From: Bradyrhizobium amphicarpaeae
Lineage (GTDB): Bacteria; Pseudomonadota; Alphaproteobacteria; Rhizobiales; Xanthobacteraceae
Assembly: GCF_002266435.3 (NCBI RefSeq)
Contig: NZ_CP029426.2
Location: 6,726,001-6,790,000, forward strand
Reading direction: 5' to 3'
Length of the DNA: 64,000 bases
Positions within the stretch are counted from its first letter, which is position 1, and each line of letters opens with the position of its first letter. Positions 28,743-36,846 of this stretch are shown here, piece by piece. Position numbers and translations under genes: made by a program. The notes beneath the pieces are model-generated. The model had not been told where the DNA came from. It was given only the letters and a program-made list of their open reading frames with translations, and made no database searches.

Positions 28743-30284
28743 TCACTGCGCCCCTTCCCGCAGCTTGAACCGCTGGATCTTGCCCGTCGCTGTCTTCGGC
28801 AAGGACTCCACCACATCGATCCAGCGCGGATATTTCCACGGGCCGATCTTCTGCTTGACGTGCTCCTTGAGCATCTCCTGCAGGTCCGTCGTGGTCGCGC
28901 CCGGGCGCAGCACGACGAACGCTTTCGGCTTCAACAGGCCTTCCGGATCGGCCTCGGGCACCACGGCGGCTTCCAGCACGGCAGGATGGGTGATCAACGC
29001 GCTCTCGACTTCGAACGGCGAGACCCAGATGCCGGAGACCTTGAACATGTCGTCGGCGCGGCCGCAGAAGGTGTAGCGGCCTTCCGCGTCGCGAACATAT
29101 TTGTCGCCGGTGCGTGTCCACGGTCCCTCGAAGGTGCGGCGGCTCTTGTGGCGCTGGTTCCAGTAGCCTTCGCCGGCCGAGGGCGCATCGACAAGGAGTT
29201 CACCGACCTCGCCGTCGGCGACGTCCTGCCCGGCCTCGTTGACCAGCCGAACCGCATAGCCCGGCACGGGCTTGCCGGAGCAGCCGTATTTGATGTCGCC
29301 GGGGGCGTTCGACAGGAAGATGTGCAACAGCTCGGTCGAGCCGACGCCGTCGAGGATGTCGACGTTGAAGCGCGACTTCCAGCTGCTGCCGACGGATTCC
29401 GGCAGCGCCTCGCCGGCCGAGGTGCAGATGCGCAAATTCCCGCCGCCGCGCTCGGCCTTCATGGCCTCGTCGTTGAGCATCGCCGCGAACAGGGTCGGCA
29501 CGCCGTAGAAGATCGACGGCTTGTAGCGGTTCATCAGGTCGAACATGCGCGCCGGCGTCGGGCGTTCGCTGTTGAGGATCACGCTGGCGCCGACCGACAT
29601 CGGAAACGTCAGCGCGTTGCCGAGGCCGTAGGCGAAGAACAGTTTTGCCGCGGAGAGACACACGTCGCTCTCGCGGATGCCGAGCACCTGCCTGGCGTAG
29701 GTATCGGCGGTCGCCTGCAAATTGGAATGGATATGGCGCACGCCCTTGGGCATGCCGGTCGAACCGGACGAATAGAGCCAGAACGCAGGCTCGTCAGGAT
29801 GCGTCGCGGCGGTGGTGAACTGGTCGCTCTCGCCCGCGAGCTCCTCGGCAAGCTGCTTGTGGCCGTTCTGCTTGGCGCCGGAGACCACGACATGCTCGAG
29901 ATCGGGCATGCGGCCGACGACGTCCTTGATGACGGGGTAGAGCGCCTCGGAGACGAACAGCACGCGGGCGCGGCAGTCGGCGAGGATGTAGGCGTACTGG
30001 TCCGCGGTCAGCAGCGTATTGAGCGGCACCGGCACGATGCCGGCGCGGATCGCGCCCAGGAACACCACCGGGAAATCGACCGTGTCCAGCATGATCATCG
30101 CCACGCGCTCCTCGCGGCGGACGCCGAGCCGGCGCAGCATGTTGGCGGCGCGGCAGCTCTCGCGCTGGAGCTCGCCATAGGTGAGATGCGAGACGGTGTC
30201 GTCGAAAGCCAGCTTGTTGCCCCGGCCCTCCCTGACGTTACGGTCGAGCAGCCAGGTCACCGCGTTGTAGGATCCCTCGCTCAC
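28743..30284 (-). CDS. Benzoate-CoA ligase
   Basis: A 513-residue ANL-superfamily ligase that activates benzoate (possibly ring-substituted analogues) to benzoyl-CoA. Motifs: P-loop YSSGSTGMPKG at about 171-181, FFAYGLGN, the GVGSTELLHIF substrate-adenylate motif, TGDKY, and the catalytic Lys in PKTATGKIQR at the C-terminus. The family is the benzoate/4-hydroxybenzoate-CoA ligases. It is first in ligase-hydrolase-DUF309, upstream of boxCB, and divergent from boxR. Its upstream region has a 17-bp box motif and a GAATTATAATTC palindrome. Confidence 0.93.
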   Translation of the reverse strand: MSEGSYNAVTWLLDRNVREGRGNKLAFDDTVSHLTYGELQRESCRAANMLRRLGVRREERVAMIMLDTVDFPVVFLGAIRAGIVPVPLNTLLTADQYAYILADCRARVLFVSEALYPVIKDVVGRMPDLEHVVVSGAKQNGHKQLAEELAGESDQFTTAATHPDEPAFWLYSSGSTGMPKGVRHIHSNLQATADTYARQVLGIRESDVCLSAAKLFFAYGLGNALTFPMSVGASVILNSERPTPARMFDLMNRYKPSIFYGVPTLFAAMLNDEAMKAERGGGNLRICTSAGEALPESVGSSWKSRFNVDILDGVGSTELLHIFLSNAPGDIKYGCSGKPVPGYAVRLVNEAGQDVADGEVGELLVDAPSAGEGYWNQRHKSRRTFEGPWTRTGDKYVRDAEGRYTFCGRADDMFKVSGIWVSPFEVESALITHPAVLEAAVVPEADPEGLLKPKAFVVLRPGATTTDLQEMLKEHVKQKIGPWKYPRWIDVVESLPKTATGKIQRFKLREGAQ

Positions 30285-30304
30285 GGACTTCTCCCCCGAA
30301 TTTA

Positions 30305-30316
30305 GAATTATAATTC
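30305..30316. promoter_or_regulatory. GAATTATAATTC palindrome before the ligase start
   Basis: A perfect 12-bp palindrome 20 nt upstream of the ligase ATG, in an otherwise GC-rich stretch. It could be an operator for a MarR-type aryl-CoA sensor or simply the AT-rich -10 region. Confidence 0.35.
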
Positions 30317-30353
30317 ATAGAAAGACACCGCGGCGGCTTGCTGTCAATGCCAG

Positions 30354-30370
30354 CAGGCACTATGTTTCAT
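30354..30370 (-). promoter_or_regulatory. 17-bp box-regulon motif in the ligase/boxR intergenic region
   Basis: Minus strand ATGAAACATAGTGCCTG, differing from the boxC copy at two positions. It is 69 nt from the ligase start and 48 nt from the boxR start, placing it to regulate both. Confidence 0.6.
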
Positions 30371-30418
30371 TAAAGCGCGCCGCAGGACTTCCTTCAAGAG
30401 GACATCCGTAGAAGGATC

Positions 30419-31327
30419 ATGACCGACAGTCCCGACGCGGAATCCCATTTCCTCGAACAACTCGGCCAGCGTGTGCGTACCATGCGCGCACTGCGCGGCA
30501 TGTCGCGCAAGGTGCTCGCCAAGGTCTCGGGGATTTCGGAGCGCTACATCGCGCAGCTCGAGAGCGGCAAGGGCAACGTCTCGATCGTGCTGTTGCGCCG
30601 CGTCTCCGACGCGATGGGCGCGCATCTGGAAGACCTGCTTCCCAACGCCGATCCGACGCCGGACTGGCAGATGTTTCGCGATCTCCTGCGCAAGGCGACG
30701 CCGGCGCAGATCGCGCAGGCGAAGGATCTGCTCACTGGCAGCAGCGCCACCGCGCCGCGGCGTGCGCCGTTCTGCGGCATCGCGCTGATCGGGCTGCGCG
30801 GCGCCGGCAAATCCACACTCGGCAAGATTTTGGCGAAGAAGGTCGGCTGGAGCTTCGTCGAGCTCAACAAGGAGGTCGAACAGCAGAACGGGCTCTCGGT
30901 CGCCGAGATCATCGCGCTGTACGGCCAGGAAGGTTTTCGCCGCATGGAGCAGGCGGCGCTGCAGCAGCTGCTCGCGCGCAACGAACTGATGGTGCTGGCG
31001 ACCGGCGGCGGCATCGTCTCCGAGCCGCTGACCTTCGACCAGATCCTGAGCTCGTTCTACACGATCTGGCTGAAGGCCGAGCCCGAAGAGCACATGGCCC
31101 GCGTCCGCCGCCAGGGTGATCTGCGCCCGATGGCCGACGACCGCTCCGCGATGGCCGAGCTGCGCAACATTTTGTTGAGCCGCGAACCGCTGTATTCGCG
31201 CGCGACGGCGGTGGTGGATACGGCAGGGCTCAGCGTCGATGCGGCAGCCGCACGTCTGATCGACGCGGTGCGGCCGGTGCTGCAGAACGAAGCCCGCAGC
31301 TTCGGACTGCGCAGCGTGGCGCTGTAG
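30419..31327 (+). CDS. boxR: BoxR/BzdR-type regulator (HTH plus shikimate-kinase-like domain)
   Basis: A 302-residue regulator with an N-terminal XRE-type helix-turn-helix (about 14-72; RKVLAKVSGISERYIAQLES) joined to a shikimate-kinase-like domain (about 118-290) with P-loop GLRGAGKST (125-133), RRMEQAALQ and TGGGIVSE. This is the architecture of BzdR and BoxR, which repress benzoate genes and respond to benzoyl-CoA bound in the kinase-like domain. It is divergent from the benzoate-CoA ligase, with the shared 17-bp motif between, and is followed by a truncated-haemoglobin gene 3 nt downstream. Confidence 0.93.
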   Translation: MTDSPDAESHFLEQLGQRVRTMRALRGMSRKVLAKVSGISERYIAQLESGKGNVSIVLLRRVSDAMGAHLEDLLPNADPTPDWQMFRDLLRKATPAQIAQAKDLLTGSSATAPRRAPFCGIALIGLRGAGKSTLGKILAKKVGWSFVELNKEVEQQNGLSVAEIIALYGQEGFRRMEQAALQQLLARNELMVLATGGGIVSEPLTFDQILSSFYTIWLKAEPEEHMARVRRQGDLRPMADDRSAMAELRNILLSREPLYSRATAVVDTAGLSVDAAAARLIDAVRPVLQNEARSFGLRSVAL

Positions 31328-31330
31328 ACA

Positions 31331-31726
31331 ATGACCTCCACCGACGCCACCACCTCCATGTTCGAACGGATCGGCGGCAGCGACACGATCGACCTGCTTG
31401 TCGATCGGTTCTACGACCGCATGGACACGCTGCCCGAGGCGAAGACGATCCGCGCGATGCATGCGGACGATCTCGGCCTGATCCGGGACGTGCTGAAACG
31501 CTATCTCACCGAATGGACCGGCGGCCCGAAACTCTACACGCCCGAGAAGGGCCATCCGCGGCTGCGCCAGCGCCATTTCGGCTTTGCCATCGGCGATGCC
31601 GAGCGCGACGCGTGGATGACCTGCATGCGCGGCGCGATGGAGGAGACGGTGACAAATGCCGCCGCGCGGCAGGACCTCGACAAGGCGCTGTCGGGCCTCG
31701 CCGACTGGATGCGCAACCGCCAGTAA
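31331..31726 (+). CDS. Group II truncated haemoglobin
   Basis: A 131-residue 2/2 globin. The motif HPRLRQRHFGFAIG includes the proximal His, preceded by a WTGGPKLYT segment typical of group II (trHbO-like), and TAAR-like C-terminal helices close the fold. Such proteins bind O2 or NO. The gene starts 3 nt after boxR and is almost certainly cotranscribed with it, so it may handle O2 or protect against by-products for the O2-using BoxB step; that link is an inference from position. Confidence 0.88.
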   Translation: MTSTDATTSMFERIGGSDTIDLLVDRFYDRMDTLPEAKTIRAMHADDLGLIRDVLKRYLTEWTGGPKLYTPEKGHPRLRQRHFGFAIGDAERDAWMTCMRGAMEETVTNAAARQDLDKALSGLADWMRNRQ

Positions 31727-31770
31727 TGCTTGATTTGAGTTCCTCAGCGATCGCCTGCTAAGCTCCCGGC

Positions 31771-32451
31771 ATGACCGACATCCTCCCCGACACGATCCGC
31801 CGTCTCTACACCGATCCCGGTGAGTACATCGACAGCGATCATCCCGCCGTCGCGCAGTTCGCGAACGACGCCGTGCGCGCGGATGCGAGCGAGCGGGAGA
31901 AGGCGAGCGTCCTGTACAAGGCGGTACGCGACGGCATCCGCTATAACCCCTATGTAAGCATGCGCGCCGCCGAGACGTTTCGCGCATCGAGTGTGCTCGC
32001 CGCCGGCCAGGGCTATTGCGTCGGCAAGGCTTCGCTCTATGCCGCCGCCTGCCGCGTCCATGGCATTCCCGCCCGCGTCGGCTTTGCCGACGTCAAGAAC
32101 CATCTCACCACCGAGAAGCTGCGCGCGAGCATGGGCACTGACATCTTCACCTGGCACGGCTTCACCGAGGTGCATGTCGACGGCGCCTGGCGCAAGGCGA
32201 CGCCGACCTTCAACGACACGCTCTGCGCCAAGGTCGGCGTGGCGCCGCTCGATTTCGACGGCCACACCGATGCGCTGCTGCATCCCTTCGACGGGGAGGG
32301 GCGCGCCTACATGCAATATGTCAACGACCGCGGCACCTATCACGACGTGCCGGCGAAGTTCCTGATGCGCGAGATGGCGCGGGATTACGCCCACATGCAG
32401 GGCGAGGATCTGTCGGGCCGCGACATGGAGCGCGAGGCGGAAGGGCGATAG
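31771..32451 (+). CDS. Transglutaminase-like cysteine protein
   Basis: A 226-residue protein with a transglutaminase core. The catalytic Cys is in AGQGYCVGKASL, His in GFTEVHVDGAW and the acid/polar residue in ATPTFND. There is no signal peptide, so it is cytosolic. Transglutaminase-like proteins of this size often act as proteases or amidases. It follows the globin gene by 44 nt in the boxR direction. No specific substrate can be given. Confidence 0.82.
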   Translation: MTDILPDTIRRLYTDPGEYIDSDHPAVAQFANDAVRADASEREKASVLYKAVRDGIRYNPYVSMRAAETFRASSVLAAGQGYCVGKASLYAAACRVHGIPARVGFADVKNHLTTEKLRASMGTDIFTWHGFTEVHVDGAWRKATPTFNDTLCAKVGVAPLDFDGHTDALLHPFDGEGRAYMQYVNDRGTYHDVPAKFLMREMARDYAHMQGEDLSGRDMEREAEGR

Positions 32452-32461
32452 GGCGAGGTGC

Positions 32462-32540
32462 CGTAGCCCGGATGAGCGAAGCGACATCCGGGGGCTTCTC
32501 GACGACCTACCCGGGTATCGCTTCGCTCACCCGGGCTACG
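32462..32540. repeat. REP-like palindromic repeat, family A copy 3
   Basis: CGTAGCCCGGATGAGCGAAG...ATCCGGG and CCCGGGTATCGCTTCGCTCACCCGGGCTACG-type arms. It lies between convergent transglutaminase-like and ybaL genes. Confidence 0.9.
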
Positions 32541-32563
32541 ACGTCGGGCGTGAGAGCCCGCGG

Positions 32564-34300
32564 TCAAACGACCGAACCGACCGCGAGCGCACGGCGATCT
32601 TGCTGGGCAGCATGCGGAGCCCTCCTCTCCAGCTCCTCGATCATGCCGCGCGCGATTTCCCGCTCGCCCATGATGACGACATCAGCCCCAAGCCCCTTGA
32701 GATGATCGACCTCGGCATCCGCGTGCGCCCGCGCGATGATGCGGATGTCGGGATTGGCCGCGCGCGCCTGCTGCACGATCTGTCCCGCCTCGAACGCTTC
32801 GGGGATCGCGATCACGAGATGCCGTGCCCGTGACGGATTGGTGGCGGCGAAAACTTTGGGCTGAGCAGCGTTGCCCATCACGGTCTCGATGCCGCTCTGC
32901 TTCAGCTTCGCCAGCAGGCTCTCTCCGACCTCGGCGACGAGGAACGGCAGCTGCCGCTGCTTCAGCGCATCGCCGACGAGCGCACCGACGCGGCCATAGC
33001 CGATCACGATCGTATGATCCGTCAATTCCGTGGTTCGGATCGCGTCGGTGACCGCGGCTGTCACCGCAGGCTCTTCACGCCGCGGGTCGAGACGCGGCGC
33101 GAGCCAGGTGGCGGCGGCGAACATCAGCGGGTTGAGCATGATGGAGAGGATCGCGCCCGCCATGATCAGGTCGCGGCCCTCCTTGGGCAGGATCTGCGAG
33201 GCGACGCCGAGCTCGGCCAGGATGAAGGAGAACTCGCCGATCTGCGACAGGCTCGCCGAGATCGTCAGCGCCGTGACGACAGGGTGGCGGAACACGACCA
33301 CGATCAGATAGGCCGCGAGCGATTTGCCCAGCATGATGATCGCAAGCGTCGCAAGCAGCGGCCAGGGCTCGCGGACCACGCTCATCGGATCGAACATCAT
33401 GCCGACCGAGACGAAGAACAGCACGGCGAAGGCATCGCGCAACGGCAAGGATTCCTGCGCGGCGCGCGCGCTGAGCGGCGATTCCCGCAGCATCATGCCG
33501 GCGAAGAACGCGCCGAGCGCCAGCGAGACGTCGAACAGTTTCGTCGCGCCGAACGCGACGCACAGCGCGATTGCCAGCACTGCGAGACGGAACAATTCGC
33601 GCGAGCCGGTATGGGCGATGTAGTGCAGGATCCACGGAATCACCCGGCGCCCCACGACGAGCATCAGGCCGATGAACACGACGATCTTGACGAGGGTCAG
33701 CACCACGATGCCGGCAAGCCCGAAGCCGGCTTGCGCGGCCAGCGGCTCGAACGCGGGCTTGCCCTCGGCGGCGCCCTGAAGGCTCGCGATCGCGGGAAAC
33801 AGCACCAGCACGAGCACCATCGCGAGGTCCTCGACGATCAGCCAGCCGACGGCGATGCGTCCGCGGTCGGTCTCCATCAGGCGGCGCTCCTGCAGCGCGC
33901 GAAGCAGTACGACGGTGCTCGCCACCGAGAGCGCGAGGCCGAACACCAGCCCCGCCGGGACGCTCCAGCCCATCAGCCATCCAAGGCCTACTCCCATCAA
34001 TGTCGCCGCCGCGATCTGCACGACGGCGCCGGGCACGGCGATCTTCCGCACCGAGAGCAAATCCTGCAGCGAGAAATGCAGGCCGACGCCGAACATCAAC
34101 AGGATGATACCGAGCTCGGCGAGCTCGGTGGCAAGCGCCTGGTCGGCGACGAAGCCTGGCGTGAACGGACCGACCGCGACGCCAGCCAGAAGGTAACCGA
34201 CGAGCGGCGGGATGCGGAACCGCTGTACGATCGTTCCGAATACGAAGGCTAGGCCAAGGCCAACGACGATGGTGGCGATCAGAGGTGTTTCATGCGGCAT
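32564..34300 (-). CDS. YbaL/Kef-type cation:proton antiporter with TrkA-N domain
   Basis: A 578-residue protein. Residues about 10-390 form a CPA2 monovalent-cation:proton antiporter with about 12 helices (RFRIPPLVGYLLAGVAVGP, ELGIILLMFGVGLHF). Then comes an RCK N (TrkA-N) nucleotide-binding domain (IVIGYGRVGALVGDAL) ending with ARAHADAEVDHLKGLGAD. It is closest to YbaL/KefB-type K+/H+ exchangers. The ATG at 34300 (MPHETPL) is preferred over an upstream frame to 34324. It is monocistronic, flanked on both sides by family A repeats. Confidence 0.9.
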   Translation of the reverse strand: MPHETPLIATIVVGLGLAFVFGTIVQRFRIPPLVGYLLAGVAVGPFTPGFVADQALATELAELGIILLMFGVGLHFSLQDLLSVRKIAVPGAVVQIAAATLMGVGLGWLMGWSVPAGLVFGLALSVASTVVLLRALQERRLMETDRGRIAVGWLIVEDLAMVLVLVLFPAIASLQGAAEGKPAFEPLAAQAGFGLAGIVVLTLVKIVVFIGLMLVVGRRVIPWILHYIAHTGSRELFRLAVLAIALCVAFGATKLFDVSLALGAFFAGMMLRESPLSARAAQESLPLRDAFAVLFFVSVGMMFDPMSVVREPWPLLATLAIIMLGKSLAAYLIVVVFRHPVVTALTISASLSQIGEFSFILAELGVASQILPKEGRDLIMAGAILSIMLNPLMFAAATWLAPRLDPRREEPAVTAAVTDAIRTTELTDHTIVIGYGRVGALVGDALKQRQLPFLVAEVGESLLAKLKQSGIETVMGNAAQPKVFAATNPSRARHLVIAIPEAFEAGQIVQQARAANPDIRIIARAHADAEVDHLKGLGADVVIMGEREIARGMIEELERRAPHAAQQDRRALAVGSVV

Positions 34301-34374
34301 TTCGCCTTGTGACACAGCGAGCACGTTGGCGCACCGCGACCTGTGCGCGCGGGTCGCAACTCATTGCGGCGGCG

Positions 34375-34453
34375 CGTAGCCCGGATCAGCGAAGCGACAT
34401 CCGGGACCTCGCTCGCAGTGTTCCCGGGTATCGCTTCGCTCACCCGGGCTACG
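34375..34453. repeat. REP-like palindromic repeat, family A copy 4
   Basis: The same arrangement as 32462-32540 (CGTAGCCCGGATCAGCGAAGC...GCTTCGCTCACCCGGGCTACG), located between the ybaL start and the IclR gene end. Confidence 0.9.
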
Positions 34454-34460
34454 AAGCGGC

Positions 34461-35246
34461 CTACAGCAATTGCGAGCGCACGGATTCCGCGGCGTCGCGC
34501 AGCAGTGGCAGGAAACGCTCGATCAATTCCTGCGCCGGCACGCGATCGACATGGGCGCCCATGTTGATGGCGGCCACGATCACATTGTCGTAACGACGCA
34601 CCGGAACCGAGATCGAGCGGAAATGCGGCTCGGCCTCGCGATCGACCAGCGAATAACCCTGGGCGCGATCGGCGGCGATGCGCGAGAGCAGCGCCTTGGG
34701 GTCGGTTTGCGTCTGCGGCGTCAGCGCCTCGCGCGTCATCGCCTTGAGGCGCGCTGCGAGATCGGCATCGTCGAGCTGGCCGAGCATGGCACGGCCGACC
34801 GAGGTGCAGAACGCCGGCAGCCGGTAGCCGATTTCGAGCCCGCCGGAGAACATCCGCGCCGGGCTGCTGCGGGCGACGAAGACGACCTCGTCGCCGTCGA
34901 GCACCGCGAGCGAGGAAATCTCCTGCGCGGCGGTCGCGACGCGATCCAGCACCGGCTGAAGCACGGCGACGAGTTGGTTGGAGCGAAGATAGGACGCCGC
35001 CAGCGTCAGCACATGCGGCGTCAGCGAGAACAGCTTGCCGTCGCCGGAGACGTAGCCGCCGCGTTGGAGCGTGAACAGCATGCGCCGGGCGGTCGCGCGC
35101 GGCAGATCCGCCGCACGGGCGAGATCGCTCAGCGTCATCGGACCTGCGGTGGTGCCGAAGCATTGCAGCAGGCGCAGGCCGCGATCGAGCGCCTCGACGA
35201 AGTCCGTCGCGCGCTCGTCGTTGTCGCTCCGCTTCAGCTTGGGCAT
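34461..35246 (-). CDS. IclR-family transcriptional regulator (PcaR/PobR-like)
   Basis: A 261-residue IclR-type protein: winged helix at about 15-80 (ALDRGLRLLQCFG, MTLSDLARAADLPRATARRML) and an effector domain after it, with LPAFCTSVGRAML and the C-terminal SISVPVRRYDNVIVAAINMGAHVDR. This subgroup controls protocatechuate, 4-hydroxybenzoate and related aromatic genes. It is divergent from the Rieske oxygenase, and a GTTC-N7-GAAC inverted repeat lies between them, so it probably controls that gene and its partner. The ATG at 35246 gives a family N-terminus. Confidence 0.9.
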   Translation of the reverse strand: MPKLKRSDNDERATDFVEALDRGLRLLQCFGTTAGPMTLSDLARAADLPRATARRMLFTLQRGGYVSGDGKLFSLTPHVLTLAASYLRSNQLVAVLQPVLDRVATAAQEISSLAVLDGDEVVFVARSSPARMFSGGLEIGYRLPAFCTSVGRAMLGQLDDADLAARLKAMTREALTPQTQTDPKALLSRIAADRAQGYSLVDREAEPHFRSISVPVRRYDNVIVAAINMGAHVDRVPAQELIERFLPLLRDAAESVRSQLL

Positions 35247-35300
35247 GTCTGGGACAATCCTGCAAAATACTGCTTGCTGCCGGTCCAAGGCATGTCATAA

Positions 35301-35326
35301 TTCGCACATTCGTTCAATAGGCGAAC
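35301..35326. promoter_or_regulatory. Candidate IclR-type operator
   Basis: GTTC-N7-GAAC inverted repeat (35312-35326) preceded by a direct repeat of TTCG (35301-35304 and 35309-35312). This palindrome-plus-direct-repeat layout resembles PcaU/PobR-type sites. It lies in the 111-bp divergent promoter region. Confidence 0.45.
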
Positions 35327-35357
35327 AAGCGCCACTCCACACGAGGATGCACCCGCC

Positions 35358-36716
35358 ATGATGAGCCAGGAGCAGAACGACCTGATCACCCGCACGGGGC
35401 CGAAGGATCCGTGCGGCAAGCTGATGCGGAGCTACTGGCAGCCGGCGGCGCTGGTGGATGAGTTGCAAGGCGAGCGACCGATCCGTCCCGTCAAGCTGCT
35501 CGGCGAGAACCTGGTGCTGTTCCGCGACGAGCGAGGGCGCTACGGCCTGATCGATCGTCATTGCGCGCATCGCGGCGCCGATCTCGCCTTCGGAAGGCTC
35601 GAGCATGGCGGTCTGCGCTGCGCCTTCCATGGCTGGCTGTTCGACGCCACCGGCCAATGCATCGAGACACCGGCCGAGCCGGAGGATTCAAAGCTCTGCC
35701 AGAACATCCGGCAGCGCTCCTATCCCGTGGTGGAGAAGAGCGGCATCCTCTGGGCCTATCTCGGCGAGGGTGCGCCGCCGGCCTTCCCGGAGATCGATTG
35801 CTTCGTCGCCCCTGGTACTCACACCTTTGCGTTCAAGGGCCACATGGCCTGCAACTGGCTGCAGGCCCTCGAAGTCGGTATCGATCCCGCGCACGCCTCC
35901 TACCTGCACCGCTTCTTCGAGGACGAGGACACCTCGACCGCCTACGGCAAGCAGTTTCGCGGCGCCTCGGCCGGAAGCGACCTGCCGATGACGAAGATCC
36001 TGCGCGAATACGACCGCCCGATCATCAATGTCGAGCACACCGAATACGGCCTGCGGCTGATCGCGTTGCGCGAGATCGACGAGGAGCGCACCCATGTGCG
36101 CGTCACCAACCAGCTCTTTCCGCACGGCTTCGTCATTCCCATGAGCACGGAGATGACGATCACGCAGTGGCACGTGCCGGTCGACGACGAGAACTGCTAC
36201 TGGTATGCGATCTTCACCAGCTATTCGAACCCGGTCGACAAGCAGAAGATGCGCGACCAGCGGCTCGAGCTCTATGAGCTGCCGGATTACAAATCGCGCA
36301 AGAACCGAGCCAACGATTACGGTTTCGATCCGCACGAGCAGCAGACCGCGACCTATACCGGCATGGGCAACGACATCAACGTGCACGACCAATGGGCGGT
36401 GGAATCGATGGGCGCGATCCAGGACCGCACCCAGGAGCATCTCGGTTCGAGCGACAAGGCAATCGTGCAATATCGCCGCTTGCTGCGGCAGGAGATCGAG
36501 AAAGTCGGCGGCGGCGAGAAGCCGATGCTGTTCCTGGACGAGAGCAAAGCACGCGGCATCCAGGGGCCGGCGACCATGGACGGCATCGGGCCGACCCAGG
36601 GTTGGGAGCTCTACTGGATGGAGGTCGACGTCAAGCGCCGCCGCGGCGCTCCCTGGGCCGCACCGGTCCCGAAGGAGATCGCGGACAACGTGCACCGGCT
36701 GACGGCGGCGGAGTGA
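35358..36716 (+). CDS. Rieske non-haem iron oxygenase, alpha subunit
   Basis: A 452-residue ring-hydroxylating oxygenase. Rieske ligands are HCAHRG and CAFHGW (CxH...CxxH), and the mononuclear iron facial triad includes DPAHASYLHRFFED. It is of the phthalate-oxygenase, single-subunit type, so no beta subunit is needed, but a reductase is required and none is encoded nearby. Substrate is unknown; together with the glutamine-synthetase-like gene downstream and the IclR regulator it may act on an aromatic amine or its gamma-glutamyl derivative. A second ATG at 35361 is possible. Confidence 0.9.
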   Translation: MMSQEQNDLITRTGPKDPCGKLMRSYWQPAALVDELQGERPIRPVKLLGENLVLFRDERGRYGLIDRHCAHRGADLAFGRLEHGGLRCAFHGWLFDATGQCIETPAEPEDSKLCQNIRQRSYPVVEKSGILWAYLGEGAPPAFPEIDCFVAPGTHTFAFKGHMACNWLQALEVGIDPAHASYLHRFFEDEDTSTAYGKQFRGASAGSDLPMTKILREYDRPIINVEHTEYGLRLIALREIDEERTHVRVTNQLFPHGFVIPMSTEMTITQWHVPVDDENCYWYAIFTSYSNPVDKQKMRDQRLELYELPDYKSRKNRANDYGFDPHEQQTATYTGMGNDINVHDQWAVESMGAIQDRTQEHLGSSDKAIVQYRRLLRQEIEKVGGGEKPMLFLDESKARGIQGPATMDGIGPTQGWELYWMEVDVKRRRGAPWAAPVPKEIADNVHRLTAAE

Positions 36717-36732
36717 CGTCCATGCACGGACC

Positions 36733-36828
36733 CCGTAGGGTGGGCAAAGGCGCAAGGCGCCGTGCCCACCACGTTGCTGCTCGGACGATAGAGAAGGTGG
36801 GCACGCTTCGCCTTGCCCACCCTACGGC
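36733..36828. repeat. Interspersed palindromic repeat, family F
   Basis: CCGTAGGGTGGGCAAAGGCG...CGTGCCCACC faces GGTGGGCACG...CGCCTTGCCCACCCTACGG. It lies in the 130-bp gap between the oxygenase and the glutamine-synthetase-like gene. A half site with CCCACCCTACGG is at about 975-986, beside the IS701 end. Confidence 0.85.
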
Positions 36829-36846
36829 AGTTGAGGGAGTGATGAA

